Shown: positions 24,306-35,503, counted from the stretch's first letter. The stretch: DNA of 64,000 nucleotides from Echinococcus granulosus (GCF_000524195.1 NW_020170389.1:216617-280616), one strand, 5' to 3'. Notes: a model not told the origin generated them from the sequence alone. Made by a program: numbers and translations.

Positions 24306-25194
24306 CTTGTTGTAAAAAGAATAGAGATTTTAGTGGTATTATACTCCGTAGCTAAGTTATTCTTTAAGACGCTTTCTGCGATTGGTTAAGCATTACTAGG
24401 GAAAACAACGCGTATGAGTATTTGGCAACCTTAAAGCAGTTAAGACCATCTGCGTTTGATGTACTAATTTTTGGATGGAAAGCAATTAAAATCATGTCTG
24501 CCTTTGGCGACTGCTCCAATCGTCGCCCTGAATGAGGCAAGGTCGGCGTTAAGGTTGCAAAATTTCTCAACCAAAACGACGAAAAACGATAAACGATGAG
24601 TGAGACAAGAGGGCCTGACACCTCCACTCTATAACAAGTAGGGAATAGTTCGAACGGATAATTGAGAAGCGTTGAAACACCAATAATCACAAAATCTGCA
24701 GAATCGCTTTAAATAGTATATTTCATTTAATGGATTTTGATTTGAAGAATTTGAAGTGTGACTGGAGCGGAATGTAATCCGACCTTAAGCAAGATTTAAC
24801 GACTGCACTCTTTTAAAAGGACAATTGATTAAAAATTTGATAGATTGACTCAACGAATTCCACAATATGAAACACTATCGTTAGCTCCGAAAAATCCTCT
24901 CGCTGCGGCCATAAGTGATTGCAAAATTTCCGTCACTGCCCTGTCACTAAATTAACCGCACTCGATTACTGTTGTAATGGCCGGTGCGGGAGAGTAACTC
25001 CACAAAACGCAGGTGATGACGTTCAAGGTAACACAGGTCTGTCGCGGCTCAACATTCACGATGGAGGACACAAGATTCTTTTTACACAATCTGTGCTTCT
25101 AATCTTTGAAGTTTTCTGTACCCATCGTCCTCAGAGCTACCTTGAATGCTCGAATTTTCGTGCAGATGATATGGGGAAAGGGGATTCAACTCAC

Positions 25195-25378
25195 CGCGAC
25201 AATTTCGTAGGACTCGTTCACCCCTTGAGTTGCCACGAGGTTGTCAAGATAGCTCCAATTGAAGGCCCATATCAAGCGATTCGTAAAGATTATCTCCAGT
25301 GGATAGTAGGTCAAACCATCCGGCACCTCCAGCATGTAACGGTACGTGGTTGCATAGTTCTCTATTTTCTGTGCCCGT
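25195..25378 (-). CDS. Exon: ectodomain segment of the 0.4-35 kb gene
   Basis: It has one of the clearest acceptors in the window (ATTCTCTTTTCCATTTTAG) and donor GCG|GTGAGT. The exon has 184 nt, phase 2 in and phase 0 out. Its 61 residues start RAQKIENYATTYRYMLEVPD and include LTYYPLEIIFTNRLIWAFNW then SYLDNLVATQGVNESYEIVA. NWS and NES are potential N-glycosylation sites. The I-W-x-F-N-W...SYEI spacing is loosely reminiscent of fibronectin type III strands, but I would not assign the domain. A 207-codon frame on the plus strand (24919-25542) is the antisense shadow of this exon. Confidence 0.78.
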
Positions 25379-28300
25379 CTAAAATGGAAAAGAGAATAAC
25401 AAATTGGAGAAATTTCAGGCTACTTACAGTGAGGAACAAAAAGTGTGTCGATGGAACTTGCGCGCATAATTTGCAACCGGGAAAAAAACAAATCTTTAAA
25501 AGGTTACAAGTGCTCTCGGTAACGATGCCCTATCAAGCCTAGACGTCCACAGTGGCCAATTCATCAATCGCTATTTGGTGAGTCAGTAATAATTATTTCT
25601 TGTGATTTCGTTTCACAGGCAAAAGTCCCTATTCTGACGGTGGAAATGAGTCAGTCCACCATATAATCGTCACTTACAAACTTATTTATAAGTGGTTTTG
25701 TCGAGGCAAACAAGCGTTCCATCTCATGCAGTTACTTTTAAGAACGGATTGCTTACGTCAATCCGTGGTGCGGACAGAAAAAAAGTATTCGCGTCCAACC
25801 GCAGTACCAACCTCACTTTCATTGGTCACAGGGAGACATCGGTTTTGGTTTTTTTTTGAAAAATGTCATGAAATGTTGCAAGCCCATACAATCTTGTGCA
25901 ATTCAAATCCTGCCGTGAGGGTCACTCATGACCTTTAAAGTGATATTCTTCACACTTTGGGATTTTATAGGGTAAACAAAAAAGTTCATGCGGTTTTCAG
26001 TACGGTTAGATCCAATGACTTACAACTAGTAGGCACTTTGTCAAATCCAATTTCACTGCATTCATCCGTTCCACATCATACACATGCACTAGTCTGTCCG
26101 TAAGCTTCACTTTATTCTCCTCTCCATCATTCCCTCCTTATTCTCAACCCATCATCCCATCGGCTAATGTCAGCTAAGTAAACCCGATGGTGAGTATTCC
26201 AGCCTGCTACCATTGGGAGCCCACTTCAACTCGGTTCCAAGACTGCAGAAGCCTCCCACACTACTTGCAGGGCACAAGATACGCGCAAATCCATTTAATT
26301 TTGGTGATCATCAAATCGTGATGCATCACGTTGAAAAGGCAAAACCCCTCTGTTCTCCGTTCTTCACCATTCAAAATCACAAGCCGCTGTCGACACGTTA
26401 AGTCAGGACTCACGTGCCGACAACAACTTTCAGTCATGCATTTAACTTCTCACCGAAGTCGAGGAAGCCAAGCAAATGGGTGGCACATGCATCCACAGAT
26501 GACAGACAATGAGCCTCAAAAGCTACCAATTCGATGTTCTCTACTTCTTTCATTCAGGTCATGGAATGTTTTCTCAATTACAGTTTCACTGACTTGTGAT
26601 AAAAAAATTGCTTTTGCGCTGGTGCATTCCAACATCAGCCAAGCAAACTAACATACTGCACTTCCACGGCACCACTTCTTCCTCGCAATAGGCTCTTCTT
26701 CTTACTCTGCCTGTCTGTAGATGGGTGTGTGTACATGTTTGTGGGGCGGACCGCAGACGCAGGTGATTGCTCTGACTGTCAATTGATGAAGTCCAAGCGA
26801 CCACTGATACTGAGGTCTATGCACTCCATACACCTCAACTCGAAGATGTGCCAGGAAAAAAACTACCTCAGAAACAGTTGAGGAAAAACCCTTTCCTTGT
26901 TCTTACTAAGCATCATCATGCAACGCCAAAACCTCATACCACCACAAAATTGACCAGCGAGAAAGTCTGCAGCTCACACTGGCGTGAAGTAGGTTGGAAT
27001 GAGATGGAAAGGAAATACTCCATTGGCTCCCCCCTACCCTCTTCTTCCCCATCCGCATCTTCGTCCAACGCATTCTACCTTCTGTTGATATTCTTCCAAG
27101 CGCTAGGTGATTATCATCGCCTTCCCTCAGCATTCGCATTGAACAACTACGTGATCACATGCGAAATTGATGGGGTAAGTGAGCAATGAAGGTGATATAG
27201 GCCCGGGTAGTTAAAGCTAGGCTTTGTCTTGGCTTCCAGAGGCAGTGTCTTTTATAAGTGTGAAATTAACGGACACCCTATGTTCCATTAGTTACTTCAA
27301 ATATGTGATTAAGTCAGGCATGTTTGTTCATACAATCTTGTCCTTTTGGGAGTAATTATCTAAGAATATTTGACCATAAAATCCCAATTCTTAATGATAA
27401 CTTTTAAATGAACCTACTTTGGCTACTAGCTAAAACTATGTGACATTAAAAGCAGAAAAATACTTGGCCTGATATTTGGTGATAGTGATGGTCTCATCAG
27501 GTTGAAGTGTCACCGAGTGGAAAAGGGATCCCATGCTTAGTCGGTAGTTTTTCGATTTCTAAAAAAACAACAAAGATTTTCTTAAACAATTATTAATAAG
27601 TATAGCGGAAATATTAAAAGCGATTATCCCATTCGATGCCACTTTCTTGAGCGCACTGAGATAGGCATTCCGGGACAACAACTGGAATTGTTATTAGTGT
27701 AGAATGTTTGATTAATTTCGGGCTCCACTCATGACATTTCCTCCGCCAGACAACAGGTTCCTTTGGCATTTTACAGGAAAGCTGCTTCTAAGCTTGCATG
27801 ACTTGCAACGTCTGTGGGAGGTAACTTGGATGCGACAATGGTGGAAGTGGTGGAAGGAAGATTGGCGCTTTGGACGGTGTAGGAAAGGAGTCATGCGTCT
27901 AATATGGCCAGCCAATTGATACGGCAACAATGGCACCCAGTGTGGCTGACCGAGTGTGTGAAAGTTTATAGCAAAGAGACCGGTAAAACAATATTCATTC
28001 CAATTTTAAGTTCTTCATCAAGGTCAGTATCGAAACGAGATTAGAAGTGAGTGACTTGAAATCGTTCAGATAAGAATTACTTAACAGTAAAGGATGGATT
28101 AAATCTAACAAAGAAGTGGGAGACATTGGAGAAAAATTTAGGCAGAGAAGGAATCAAAACAGTGAATTCAATTCTTTCGATTTATAGCATAAGCCGATTT
28201 GCATATAAAATGTGTTCCCGGTAAAACAGCATCCAGTCTCAAGAAACGTTTCATGCAGTTCAAAAATAGATGAAGTAATAGAAGAATACTACCCTAAATC

Positions 28301-30021
28301 TGGGAGATGTACATAGCGTGGTTTAATTAGCCTCTCGTCATGATGGAAAATCATCGTATGATCTTCCTTTCTGTCTCAGTAGACCTCAATTGATACGAAG
28401 ACTTGCGGTTGGCAATGCTGTGGGTATTCACAGAAAGCGTTTAAAGGACGGCGATTGAAACATGACGGAGGCCACGTATTAGCTTTACTAGTCTATGTTA
28501 CTGCTTAGAATGGAGTTCCGATTGTGCTACTTATGCACCTTCAGGGGTAACCTGAACACTATAAAGTTATGCGAAGTGAGATCGTGAGACATAGTCCTCA
28601 AATGAAAATGATTCGGCTTAGAGGGAACAAGAAAAAGCCAACTTTCAAGACATGAAGTCATCAAATGATCGGAATCCATAGTTTGCGCGCCTCCAAGTGC
28701 GCCAGACGCATTCGATTTTTTTAGGAAGAAATGAGAGAAATGCTTAGAGTAACCCTGGCGACCACTCAACCAAAACGCTAAATATCCTTGAGCGAACCTC
28801 GATGGGATTTACGTCCGAGTCAAAGTGAGTTATTGTGTTGGAAACAAATGTCTAACCGCCTGTGTTCAAGTTAGTCCGACAGAAAATGCTCAGGCACCAA
28901 TTTGGAACACATGCGCTCATGTACCTTACCAAAACTGAGACTTAGGCCGTGCTCTAACCTCTTCACTTACCATTCTACTGTTCCTCGTGATCGTGGATGG
29001 CGATGGCTGGAAGTATGAAGTCCTCCCTACCCATCACATTAGCACAAATACTTTACAATAGAAGTTCAAATTAAACCGGCACCTTTATATTCTTGCAAGA
29101 TAGGAATAGGAAAAGTTTCAGAAGGAGGAAAATTGACTTATTTCTTCATACACTAACCTAACCACATCTACAAAGCAGCTTCAGCGCAAAAAGGTTAGCC
29201 TCGCCATCTGAATAGTTCTAATATTTCAAACCTACTTCAATTCGTGACCTGTACGAAAATCTCAACTTTGCAAATGTTATTTTAAGCATACCGTGTTCCA
29301 ATCACTGTTCTCTTGCACGATCTCGTCACAGCACAGGCAGTAAGTGTTCACCGCATTGACCGTCGAGATCGCGGGCTAGGAACTACACAGCTGCGACCGT
29401 CACTGACACACAGACGTACTTACTGGTGCCTTCATTTATATGTCGTGCTGCTAAGCCACTGAGCATCCTATCATTGTATCTTTACCTGTTTAAGGTCTGC
29501 TGTACGAGTAGATATCCGCGGATTCAGGTTTAACGCTTTCTTACCCACTTCTGTAGAAAAGCACGCAAGTGTCTGCCGCCGTTGTCTGATAGCTTAGTAA
29601 ACAGTGTGTGAACTGGTCCACGAGCTGAGCGTCGGCTATTGGCAACCAGACCAAAGTGTCAATTACTGCTACAGCAACAAGTGAAATCAAAAATGCTTGT
29701 TTGACTTAGACATCTCATGTACAAGTGAATTTTGTGGACATCTTATATTTTGAAAGGACGACCGTTTGTTCATCAGACAAGGTCGTCAATGAGATGACCC
29801 ACTCAGTTAAAATCACTAGCTACTCTTCTCATCTTCGGGATGTTTAACTTAAAGTACTTAAGTACAAAGACTTTCTGACGGTCCCCGCTTCCTAACTCGG
29901 ATAATCGGAGTAACACAAATCACAGGTAAACAACACTGCAAGGCGCACCAACCCCCAAAACAAAACCGCTTTCCACGCTAACTAGTTCAAATCACTCATC
30001 CCCAATGTCGCATCCATGTAC
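25379..30021 (-). other. Intron containing a full family A copy
   Basis: A family A element fills 25981-27292. A 44-nt segment at about 27779-27822 has plausible splice sites on both strands and cannot be resolved. A 36-nt candidate exon at 28971-29006 has good sites but no compatible phase. The rest shows nothing. Confidence 0.45.
25981..27292 (+). repeat. Family A interspersed repeat, full-length copy
   Basis: It is colinear with 23063-24305. It starts AAAGTTCATGCGGTTTTCAG, contains GCATCCACAGATGACAGACA and the IDEVQATTDTEVYAL-like frame, and reaches the terminal block TTGAACAACTACGTGATCAC followed by a GG|GTAAGT-like donor. It ends near TATAAGTGTGAAATTAACGG. Confidence 0.75.
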
Positions 30022-30175
30022 CTATCGACGGCTGAAAGACTTTGAATTTGACCTCGATTTTTTCCTGACAAAAAAGACAAGTCGAAGCGATTGTCGGTGG
30101 GCGTGGTCAGCCTAAGTTGCCACCAAAGGGGTTTAGATGAGATTAGTCGAACAGTCGCCGTGTCTGGTTCTACGG
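30022..30175 (-). CDS. Exon: ectodomain segment of the 0.4-35 kb gene
   Basis: The exon has 154 nt with donor ATAG|GTACAT. The acceptor is GAAACTTGAAAG, with an alternative CCGTAG 6 nt further in that keeps the phase. Phase 1 in, phase 2 out. It encodes VEPDTATVRLISSKPLWWQL, then RLTTPTDNRFDLSFLSGK and GQIQSLSAVD. The split codon (AG plus A) joins it in frame to RAQKIEN of the next exon. The composition is clearly protein-like and the reverse frames are closed. Family unknown. Confidence 0.68.
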
Positions 30176-31911
30176 CTTTCAAGTTTCATAAGTGACTTTT
30201 TACCGAAAGTACTGGCACATGAGGATTATAGAAAACCAGTGCTGGTTTAAGGCGGGGACTCACAGAAAGGCTCCCGCGAATGGTATGAAAAGGGAAAGAT
30301 AGAGGTAGCTTTAGCGAGGTTGTAGTACAGTTACAAATGTATGCTAATGTTTATTGCCATTCTAATGACACCGACTAGGACACTAGATATGGTCTTACTA
30401 CCTCTATCTTCAACCAAACGCTTGGGACTTGAATAACTTTAGATCAAGCCATGTACTAAATTTCTTTAAAGTTTATGATAGTTTGTATTAAAAAATGCCT
30501 TGTACTTTAAGAAATATCAAATTACAAGTAATCAAAAGCCCCTCATACTTTTATAGTGACGTTTAAAACGTGTGAAAGAAACTAGTACTATACTTCAATT
30601 GCTTGTTTAGCTCTCGATTTTAAAAAAGGATCATTGAGGGCTCCACCATCGCACCTACGCTAGGCGGTCTGGCCTTGGGCCATGCCAGTAGCCCCTAAGC
30701 CCTTCTGTACGTCAAGAATACATATCCTGCCCTAGCATCGTCTTGCTTCGTCTTTGGCAAAATCTCGGAGCGCTACACCGAATCCATCCGGTAGGCCAGG
30801 TGGCTTTTCAGTCTAGGTAAAATAGTTTCACCATCATGTGAAAAATAGCCGGTATCAAATGCTGCGTATTGCGGACAAAGGGTGTGCTCCGGGAGCATGA
30901 ATTCACCAAAGTCCTTGTGGCCACATTATGAATATAACTTCTGCTCATACAGTTTCCTCCACGAGTGGATTGAATGGTTCCAAAATGATCAGATTAGTGT
31001 AACAAATTGAAAACTCCCAAAGTCCGGTTAAAGTGACGATTGCGAGGCACTGATTTACAGAAATGGAAGAATAACAGTTTAAGAAGGGGCAGGAAGGCCG
31101 TATCTGAGAGCTGGGTGTTTCCATGTCCTGATTTATGACAGTTTAGTGTCAAGACACTGAGTGCCCAAGCAACTGACGAAGAAGCATCGTCTGAAACCCT
31201 ACAGCATTTGATCCCGACATTTGGCACACTTTTACGAAAGTGGCAGATTATGTTTAAAATGTGTGGAAACCCTCTTGAAGCCACTTAATTATTAAGAGTG
31301 CGACAAGCAACAAACGGAATCAAATCTAGGGATGTATTGAACCCATTTCTGGCGCTCCTTGACCATGAAAAACACTATAAGCAGGGTCACAGTGACCCAG
31401 GCAACAACTTTTGGACAAAATTATACAGAATAGCAAAGCACCCTACAAATTCTCCACAATCACACTCACCAATAGTCACACACAGAGGATGGAAACTCGT
31501 GATGACTAGTCAAAAAGGATAGGCAAATATTATGCTGTCAAGCCTGTGTGGGTATTCAGTACACGGTAATGGAATCGGTTAGGTACCCACACGTGGCCCC
31601 AGCATGAAGTGACGCACACAGTAGAGGGAAAAAGCTGTGCCATTGGAGCTGGGGCGAAAAAGGCCTTCCGTTAAATAAGGCGCGAATAAGTATTTAATGA
31701 GAGTGTACAGACCGGCGGGGGATGGGGAAATAGAGATGGAGGGGAGGAAAGAGCAAAGCTGCTACTGACTCATTTTTGTGTCTTGATTCAGCTTGGAGGT
31801 TGCTCATCGCCCTGACGCCCTAGAGGAGGGTAAGCTGTGCGTCTCGGGTGGTTGTTTCAGGTTAAAAACAAATTATTAATTGCAGAGGTCAGATGGTATC
31901 GAGATGGTTAC
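30176..31911 (-). other. Intron with a solo LTR
   Basis: It holds the family B LTR at about 30628-30777. A 96-codon frame at 30994-31284 has an acceptor but only a weak donor and was not accepted. Confidence 0.45.
30628..30777 (+). mobile_element. Family B solo LTR
   Basis: It matches the LTRs at 14232 and 15061: AGGGCTCCACCATCGCACCT, TAGGCGG, GGGCCATGCCAGTAGCCCCT, GCCCTTCTGTACGTCAAGAA, TACATATCCTGCCCTAGCAT, and an end GGAGCGCTACA. No internal region or second LTR follows, so it is either a solo LTR left after recombination or a fragment. Confidence 0.62.
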
Positions 31912-31948
31912 TTGCTTCAGTTGCAATCCGAAATTCTCCCCAGCAGGC
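31912..31948 (-). CDS. 37-nt exon of the 0.4-35 kb gene (provisional)
   Basis: The acceptor is good (TTATAACTGGTTCAG) and the donor moderate (GCAA|GTAACC). Phase 0 in, phase 1 out, as needed between 33893 and 30175. It encodes ACWGEFRIATEA. A second open frame exists (phase 2 to 0), so this exon rests mainly on phase compatibility. Confidence 0.4.
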
Positions 31949-32058
31949 CTGAACCAGTTATAAAGCACTAAAAGTGTCATTAGAACTTGCGCTCTGGTAA
32001 TCTGATATTTTATAGAATTTGAGGTTGCCAAGACTGTGTACAGAAGCGTCTGATGGGC

Positions 32059-33385
32059 AAATGTGTTCGTGCGGATTTCGGTGTAGCTCCATTCAACGTC
32101 TTGCAAAGAACAGGCACTTGGCAAATCCATACACTACACTTAACTCGCCCTGTCACCTCCGTCTCCGTCCTCCCACCCCTTTTTACTCTCAACTTATCAC
32201 CACATCAGCTAATGTAGGCTGAATAAACCTGATGGTGGTGAGTCCAGCCTACCGCCATTATGAAACCACTTCAGCTCAGTGCCAGGACGGGGGAAGCCCC
32301 TTGCACTGTTTGCGTAGCAATGGGCAAAAGTGATGCGTGGGATACTCAGTAAGTGGTAGCATAACGCACAAATTCATTTAATATTGGTGATCAATCACCT
32401 AATTTATGGTGCATTACGCTGGGGAGGCAAAACCTCCCATTTGTCATTTTTCATCATCCAAAATCACGTGCCACTGCAGACACGTTGGGTCGAGACTCAC
32501 GCACCAACACCTTTTAATCACCCTTAATGGAAAGTTCCGATACAAGTTATTTGCATCTGCATTAGCCCCTCCAGTCGTGGAAGATAAGCAAATTGGTGCC
32601 GCATGCATCCACAGATGACAGACGGGAAACCCCAAGGGTTACCAATTTGGCCTCTGCGCTTCTTTTATCCACTTCATGGAAGCTCCCTGTTGAGAAAGAA
32701 GTATTTCTCTATTAACTTCTTGACCGACTGACTGACTTGTAACGGGAAACTGCTTTCGTGCTGGTGCATTCCAACATTTGCTAAGGTACCCAACATACCG
32801 CAGCTTCACGGCACCACTTCATCCTCACAATAGACCTCTTTTCACTCTGTACGCCTGTCGGTGTGTGGATGTTCACTTGTTTTGGCACGGTATGATGAAC
32901 TGCAGACGCAATTGATCACTGTCCAAAAACCACCGCGACTGATGTCTGTGGATTCCACACAAGGCAACTCGAAAATGTGCACCAAAATAGCTTGGCCTTT
33001 AAAAACAGGCGGGAACAAAGTCCCCTTCCACTTTCCTTCGAGTCAGCACATCCGAGCACAATATCACACAGCACAACACCTCGTGTGCCTTGCTCTCATA
33101 CCGTCCCAGAACTTAACAGTAAGAAGACTTGCACTTTGGGATGTGACCAAGTGGCACGAGGAGGAGATACCATCGTCCTCGTGCCTCATCCCCCTCAACC
33201 TCATCACGCCCATACCCGTCCTCCACATTGTGTTAGCATTAGACAATAACGTGGTCTTGTGGAAAAGTGATTAAGCGGATGGACGAAAACAGTGAAAGCG
33301 GAATGGAAATGGCTGGGCCTAGGCCCTGTCGTGCCTTCCAGAGACAATAACTCCTATAGAAGTAGAATTCACAGATACCTTGTGT
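32059..33385 (+). repeat. Family A interspersed repeat, full-length copy
   Basis: It begins GTTCGTGCGGATTTCGGTGT and ends CCTATAGAAGTAGAATTCACA. Shared blocks include GCATCCACAGATGACAGACG, ACTGACTGACTTGTAACGGG and TTAGCATTAGACAATAACGTGG. The DEVQ-like block has a deletion here, so the frame seen in other copies is broken. Confidence 0.72.
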
Positions 33386-33892
33386 CCAGCTGTGACAGCT
33401 GGATTACAGATTGGGAATGGCGGTTCTTCAATTGAGCAAAATATTCCAAGACGCTTTTTGCAATTATTTAACCGTTACTGCAAAGGCCCCAGAAACCTAT
33501 TTGCTTACCTCCATCATAAATCTAACGCCTGCATTCAGCTCTCAAAACAATTCACTTCTAGGATTTAATCATCATTCCCCGTTGCTTTACCTTTTGGCAA
33601 TTTGACTTATAGGGTGCTCTACATTGTCATGGCAGAACAATCAGTTCCGAAACTTTCAATGTACTCAGTGACGACGTTACAAGAAAACGAGCACGCAAAC
33701 GACGATGGAGATGAATTTACGCTACCGTTACACCTCTCTCGCCCATAATGTTCATCTTATGAGAGGAAACGATTTTCCCCTTTAACTCATCACAACGGAA
33801 TGACGATCTTTTTCAACGACTTAGAGTGACAGCCGGCGTGCCAAGCAGAAGTGGTCCTGGAACGCGTTAAGACTCAATTAATCACTACTTAC

Positions 33893-34018
33893 TCTACACT
33901 CTTCACCGTTTCCAATGAGAAATGCTGAAGTCCAAAGACTTTTAAACCTTCCTCTCACCTCTGTTAATCGTCTGAAAAGTCTGGATTGAAGCGATACATC
34001 CGGAGGAGCTATAAGAAC
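33893..34018 (-). CDS. Exon with two in-frame donor sites, 0.4-35 kb gene
   Basis: The exon reads VLIAPPDVSLQSRLFRRLTE then VRGRFKSLWTSAFLIGNGEE followed by CR. The distal donor AGA|GTAAGT at 33893 gives 42 codons. A second strong donor GAG|GTGAGA at 33959 would end the exon after 20 codons in the same phase, so both forms keep frame and differ by 22 residues. The acceptor is CGGATCCCAAGAG (phase 0), or CCCAAG two bases earlier (phase 1). The phase-0 choice fits the preceding exon. Confidence 0.62.
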
Positions 34019-34144
34019 CTCTTGGGATCCGATAGACAAAGTAAGAATTGAGAAGTCAAAAGCATGGAGGTCCAATCACCTGTATTTTGTAGTGTTATCT
34101 ATTTTGACTCGTTTTCTTTGCCAGTTTACGACAAGCGTCCACAT

Positions 34145-34250
34145 CAGATCGGGTGCCGTAAATAAATTGACTTAACTTCAAGCAATCGAACAGATGTAGA
34201 ATGTTCACGGTCTGAGTGGGACAATAACACTTTTCGGACTTTCACATTTA
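34145..34250 (+). repeat. Family F repeat fragment
   Basis: The order TCGGGTGCCGTAAATAAATT, AACAGATGTAGAATGTTCAC, GTCTGAGTG and AATAACACTTTTCGG resembles 55965-56090 (TCTGTGCCGGAAACAGTTTG, AATAGATGTAGAACGTCCCT, GTGTGAGG, AATACCACTTTCCG). There are two diverged copies only. Confidence 0.35.
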
Positions 34251-34446
34251 GCGTATCTTTTGTGAGCTAGGAGAGCTGAAATTCCTCTATAGCACTGGTC
34301 GAGATGAATAGGTAAGCTGATGAAAAAGTTTTGTTTGTGAGGAACCCAGATGTCAAGCCTTGGAACGATGTGGAAGTTACAAAAGGGGTTCGAGAAACAC
34401 CCTGTCTGGGGTTAGATCAAGATGGTCGCGCGTGGACTACGCTTAC

Positions 34447-34502
34447 TAGTACTCCAAAATTAATGCAAGGAAGTAATGAGAGAAACAAACTAGTCGCCAT
34501 TC
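34447..34502 (-). CDS. Exon: hydrophobic segment of the 0.4-35 kb gene
   Basis: The acceptor is CCCTTTTTCAATAG and the donor is CTA|GTAAGC. The exon has 56 nt, phase 1 in and phase 0 out. It encodes MATSLFLSLLPCINFGVL. Taken alone, this could be a signal peptide in a first exon starting at the ATG at 34500. It also fits in phase downstream of 34897-35005, in which case it is internal. The sequence does not decide between the two. Confidence 0.5.
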
Positions 34503-34896
34503 CTATTGAAAAAGGGTACACAAGTAAAATTCAATTAAATCTATCATAGAATCCCAAATGCGACGCAAAAAGGATGACATACCCATCATCCAAAACATCA
34601 GATAGGAGCATATGCGAAGGATCAATCGAATCCAATAGTATCACGTGGCTTCTTTGACAACCTGTATCTTAATCTTGAAATGTCCCTTCACGCCCTTTCA
34701 AGTCTCCCTAAGCTACCAAAGTTTCCCTATGCAACGTCCTTTTTTGAGTGCGCTTTTGGAAATTGCAGTTTGGCGTAGTAAACCTGCTGATAAATACGAC
34801 AGAGACAAGGTCCTTGACCTAGATAACGCTACCACTTGAAAGCAAACAGGCAAAAGTGCGTTGACAGTTCTGGTAAGGCGCTCTCGCGTCCATTAC

Positions 34897-35005
34897 CACA
34901 CTCTTGCGTGGAATCAACGAAGTGACATGTGATTTCACAAGTCAAAGTGACGTCAAATGGAAGCCAAACGATTGGTATTAGTGCTAGCACATTCACTACC
35001 AGATC
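34897..35005 (-). CDS. Exon: ectodomain segment of the 0.4-35 kb gene (first in view)
   Basis: The acceptor is strong (CCAATTTTCTTCCAG) and the donor moderate (TGTG|GTAATG). The exon has 109 nt, phase 0 in and phase 1 out, matching 34502. It reads DLVVNVLALIPIVWLPFDVT, then LTCEITCHFVDSTQEC. The three cysteines fit an extracellular position. Because it enters in phase 0 without a start codon, further exons must lie upstream if it is genuine. Confidence 0.53.
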
Positions 35006-35403
35006 CTGGAAGAAAATTGGCCACCATTGCCCAGATCCTTCTGCTTCTCCAGCATGGCGCCAACTGGTTCCAATTTGTTTTCCTCTTTCCAGGCTGCTTC
35101 CTTTCCCCTCAATCAAATGCCATCTATGTGTGATGGCGTGGGCTCAAGGAGGAAAATCGGAGCGTCACGATAATGGCGGTTAACAAAAAGGTAAGGAATG
35201 ACTTGCAGAAACCTACTCAGTTAAGATAAAGTATGACGGAGCGAAAGAAATCCGCGGATTAGTTAATTAGCTAACCGATTTTACTGTCTGAATGGAGGAG
35301 AGGGCAGCCTACGGAAGGCGAGACTGACGCGTTAACTACACATTGAAAGTACACCACTTCAGGCCACACCAACACTGTTTCAAGCCACCAAATAATTGGG
35401 GGG

Positions 35404-35503
35404 NNNNNNNNNNNNNNNNNNNNNNNNNNNNNNNNNNNNNNNNNNNNNNNNNNNNNNNNNNNNNNNNNNNNNNNNNNNNNNNNNNNNNNNNNNNNNNNNN
35501 NNN
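35404..35503. other. Scaffold gap (100 N)
   Basis: One hundred N with GGGGGG before and GGGGG after, suggesting that assembly broke at a G-rich tract. The minus-strand frame just left of it (PEVVYFQCVVNASVSPS) may be part of an exon cut by the gap, but its donor is poor. Confidence 0.97.

Larger units (their letters stand above)
17822..25194 (-). other. Long repeat-rich intron
   Basis: This stretch contains family A copies at about 17920-18420 and 23063-24305, a poly-C tract at 18351-18365, a CA run at 20245-20268 and the decayed family C copy at about 21150-21925. Several 60-140-codon frames (19449-19883, 22500-22844, 24364-24690) lack convincing donor sites in the right phase. At least one more exon of the gene may be hidden here. 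Confidence 0.45.
397..35005 (-). other. Inferred multi-exon gene for a type I membrane protein (partial at both ends)
   Basis: Thirteen minus-strand exons are open and bounded by GT...AG sites: 35005-34897, 34502-34447, 34018-33893, 31948-31912, 30175-30022, 25378-25195, 17676(or gap)-17563, 16196-16138, 13076-12847, 11540-11509, 9068-8882, 8232-8082 and 716-397. Outgoing and incoming phases agree at every junction except 25195 -> 17.6 kb, where the scaffold gap hides sequence and another exon may lie. The product reads as ectodomain, one transmembrane helix, a basic stop-transfer segment and a cytoplasmic tail of at least 218 residues rich in Ser, Thr and Pro. Neither the start codon nor the stop codon is in view, and an exon candidate at 40919-41087 may lie upstream. 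I do not recognise the family. Introns range from 305 nt to over 7 kb and hold most of the repeats. The phase agreement is what is seen; that all exons form one transcript is inferred. Confidence 0.65.

Noticed and set aside
25428..25456. 29-nt exon candidate ending in a GTAAGT donor, 49 nt before exon 25378
   Set aside because: The acceptor GCGCAAG is weak, and direct joining of 30022 to 25378 is already in frame. It remains possible as an alternative exon.
24919..25542. 207-codon open frame on the plus strand
   Set aside because: It is antisense to the exon at 25195-25378, which has far better splice sites. The frame has no recognisable product.
28971..29006. 36-nt exon candidate with ATG|GTAAGT donor
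   Set aside because: In phase 2 it creates a TGA at the junction with 25378, and no neighbour supports phase 0.
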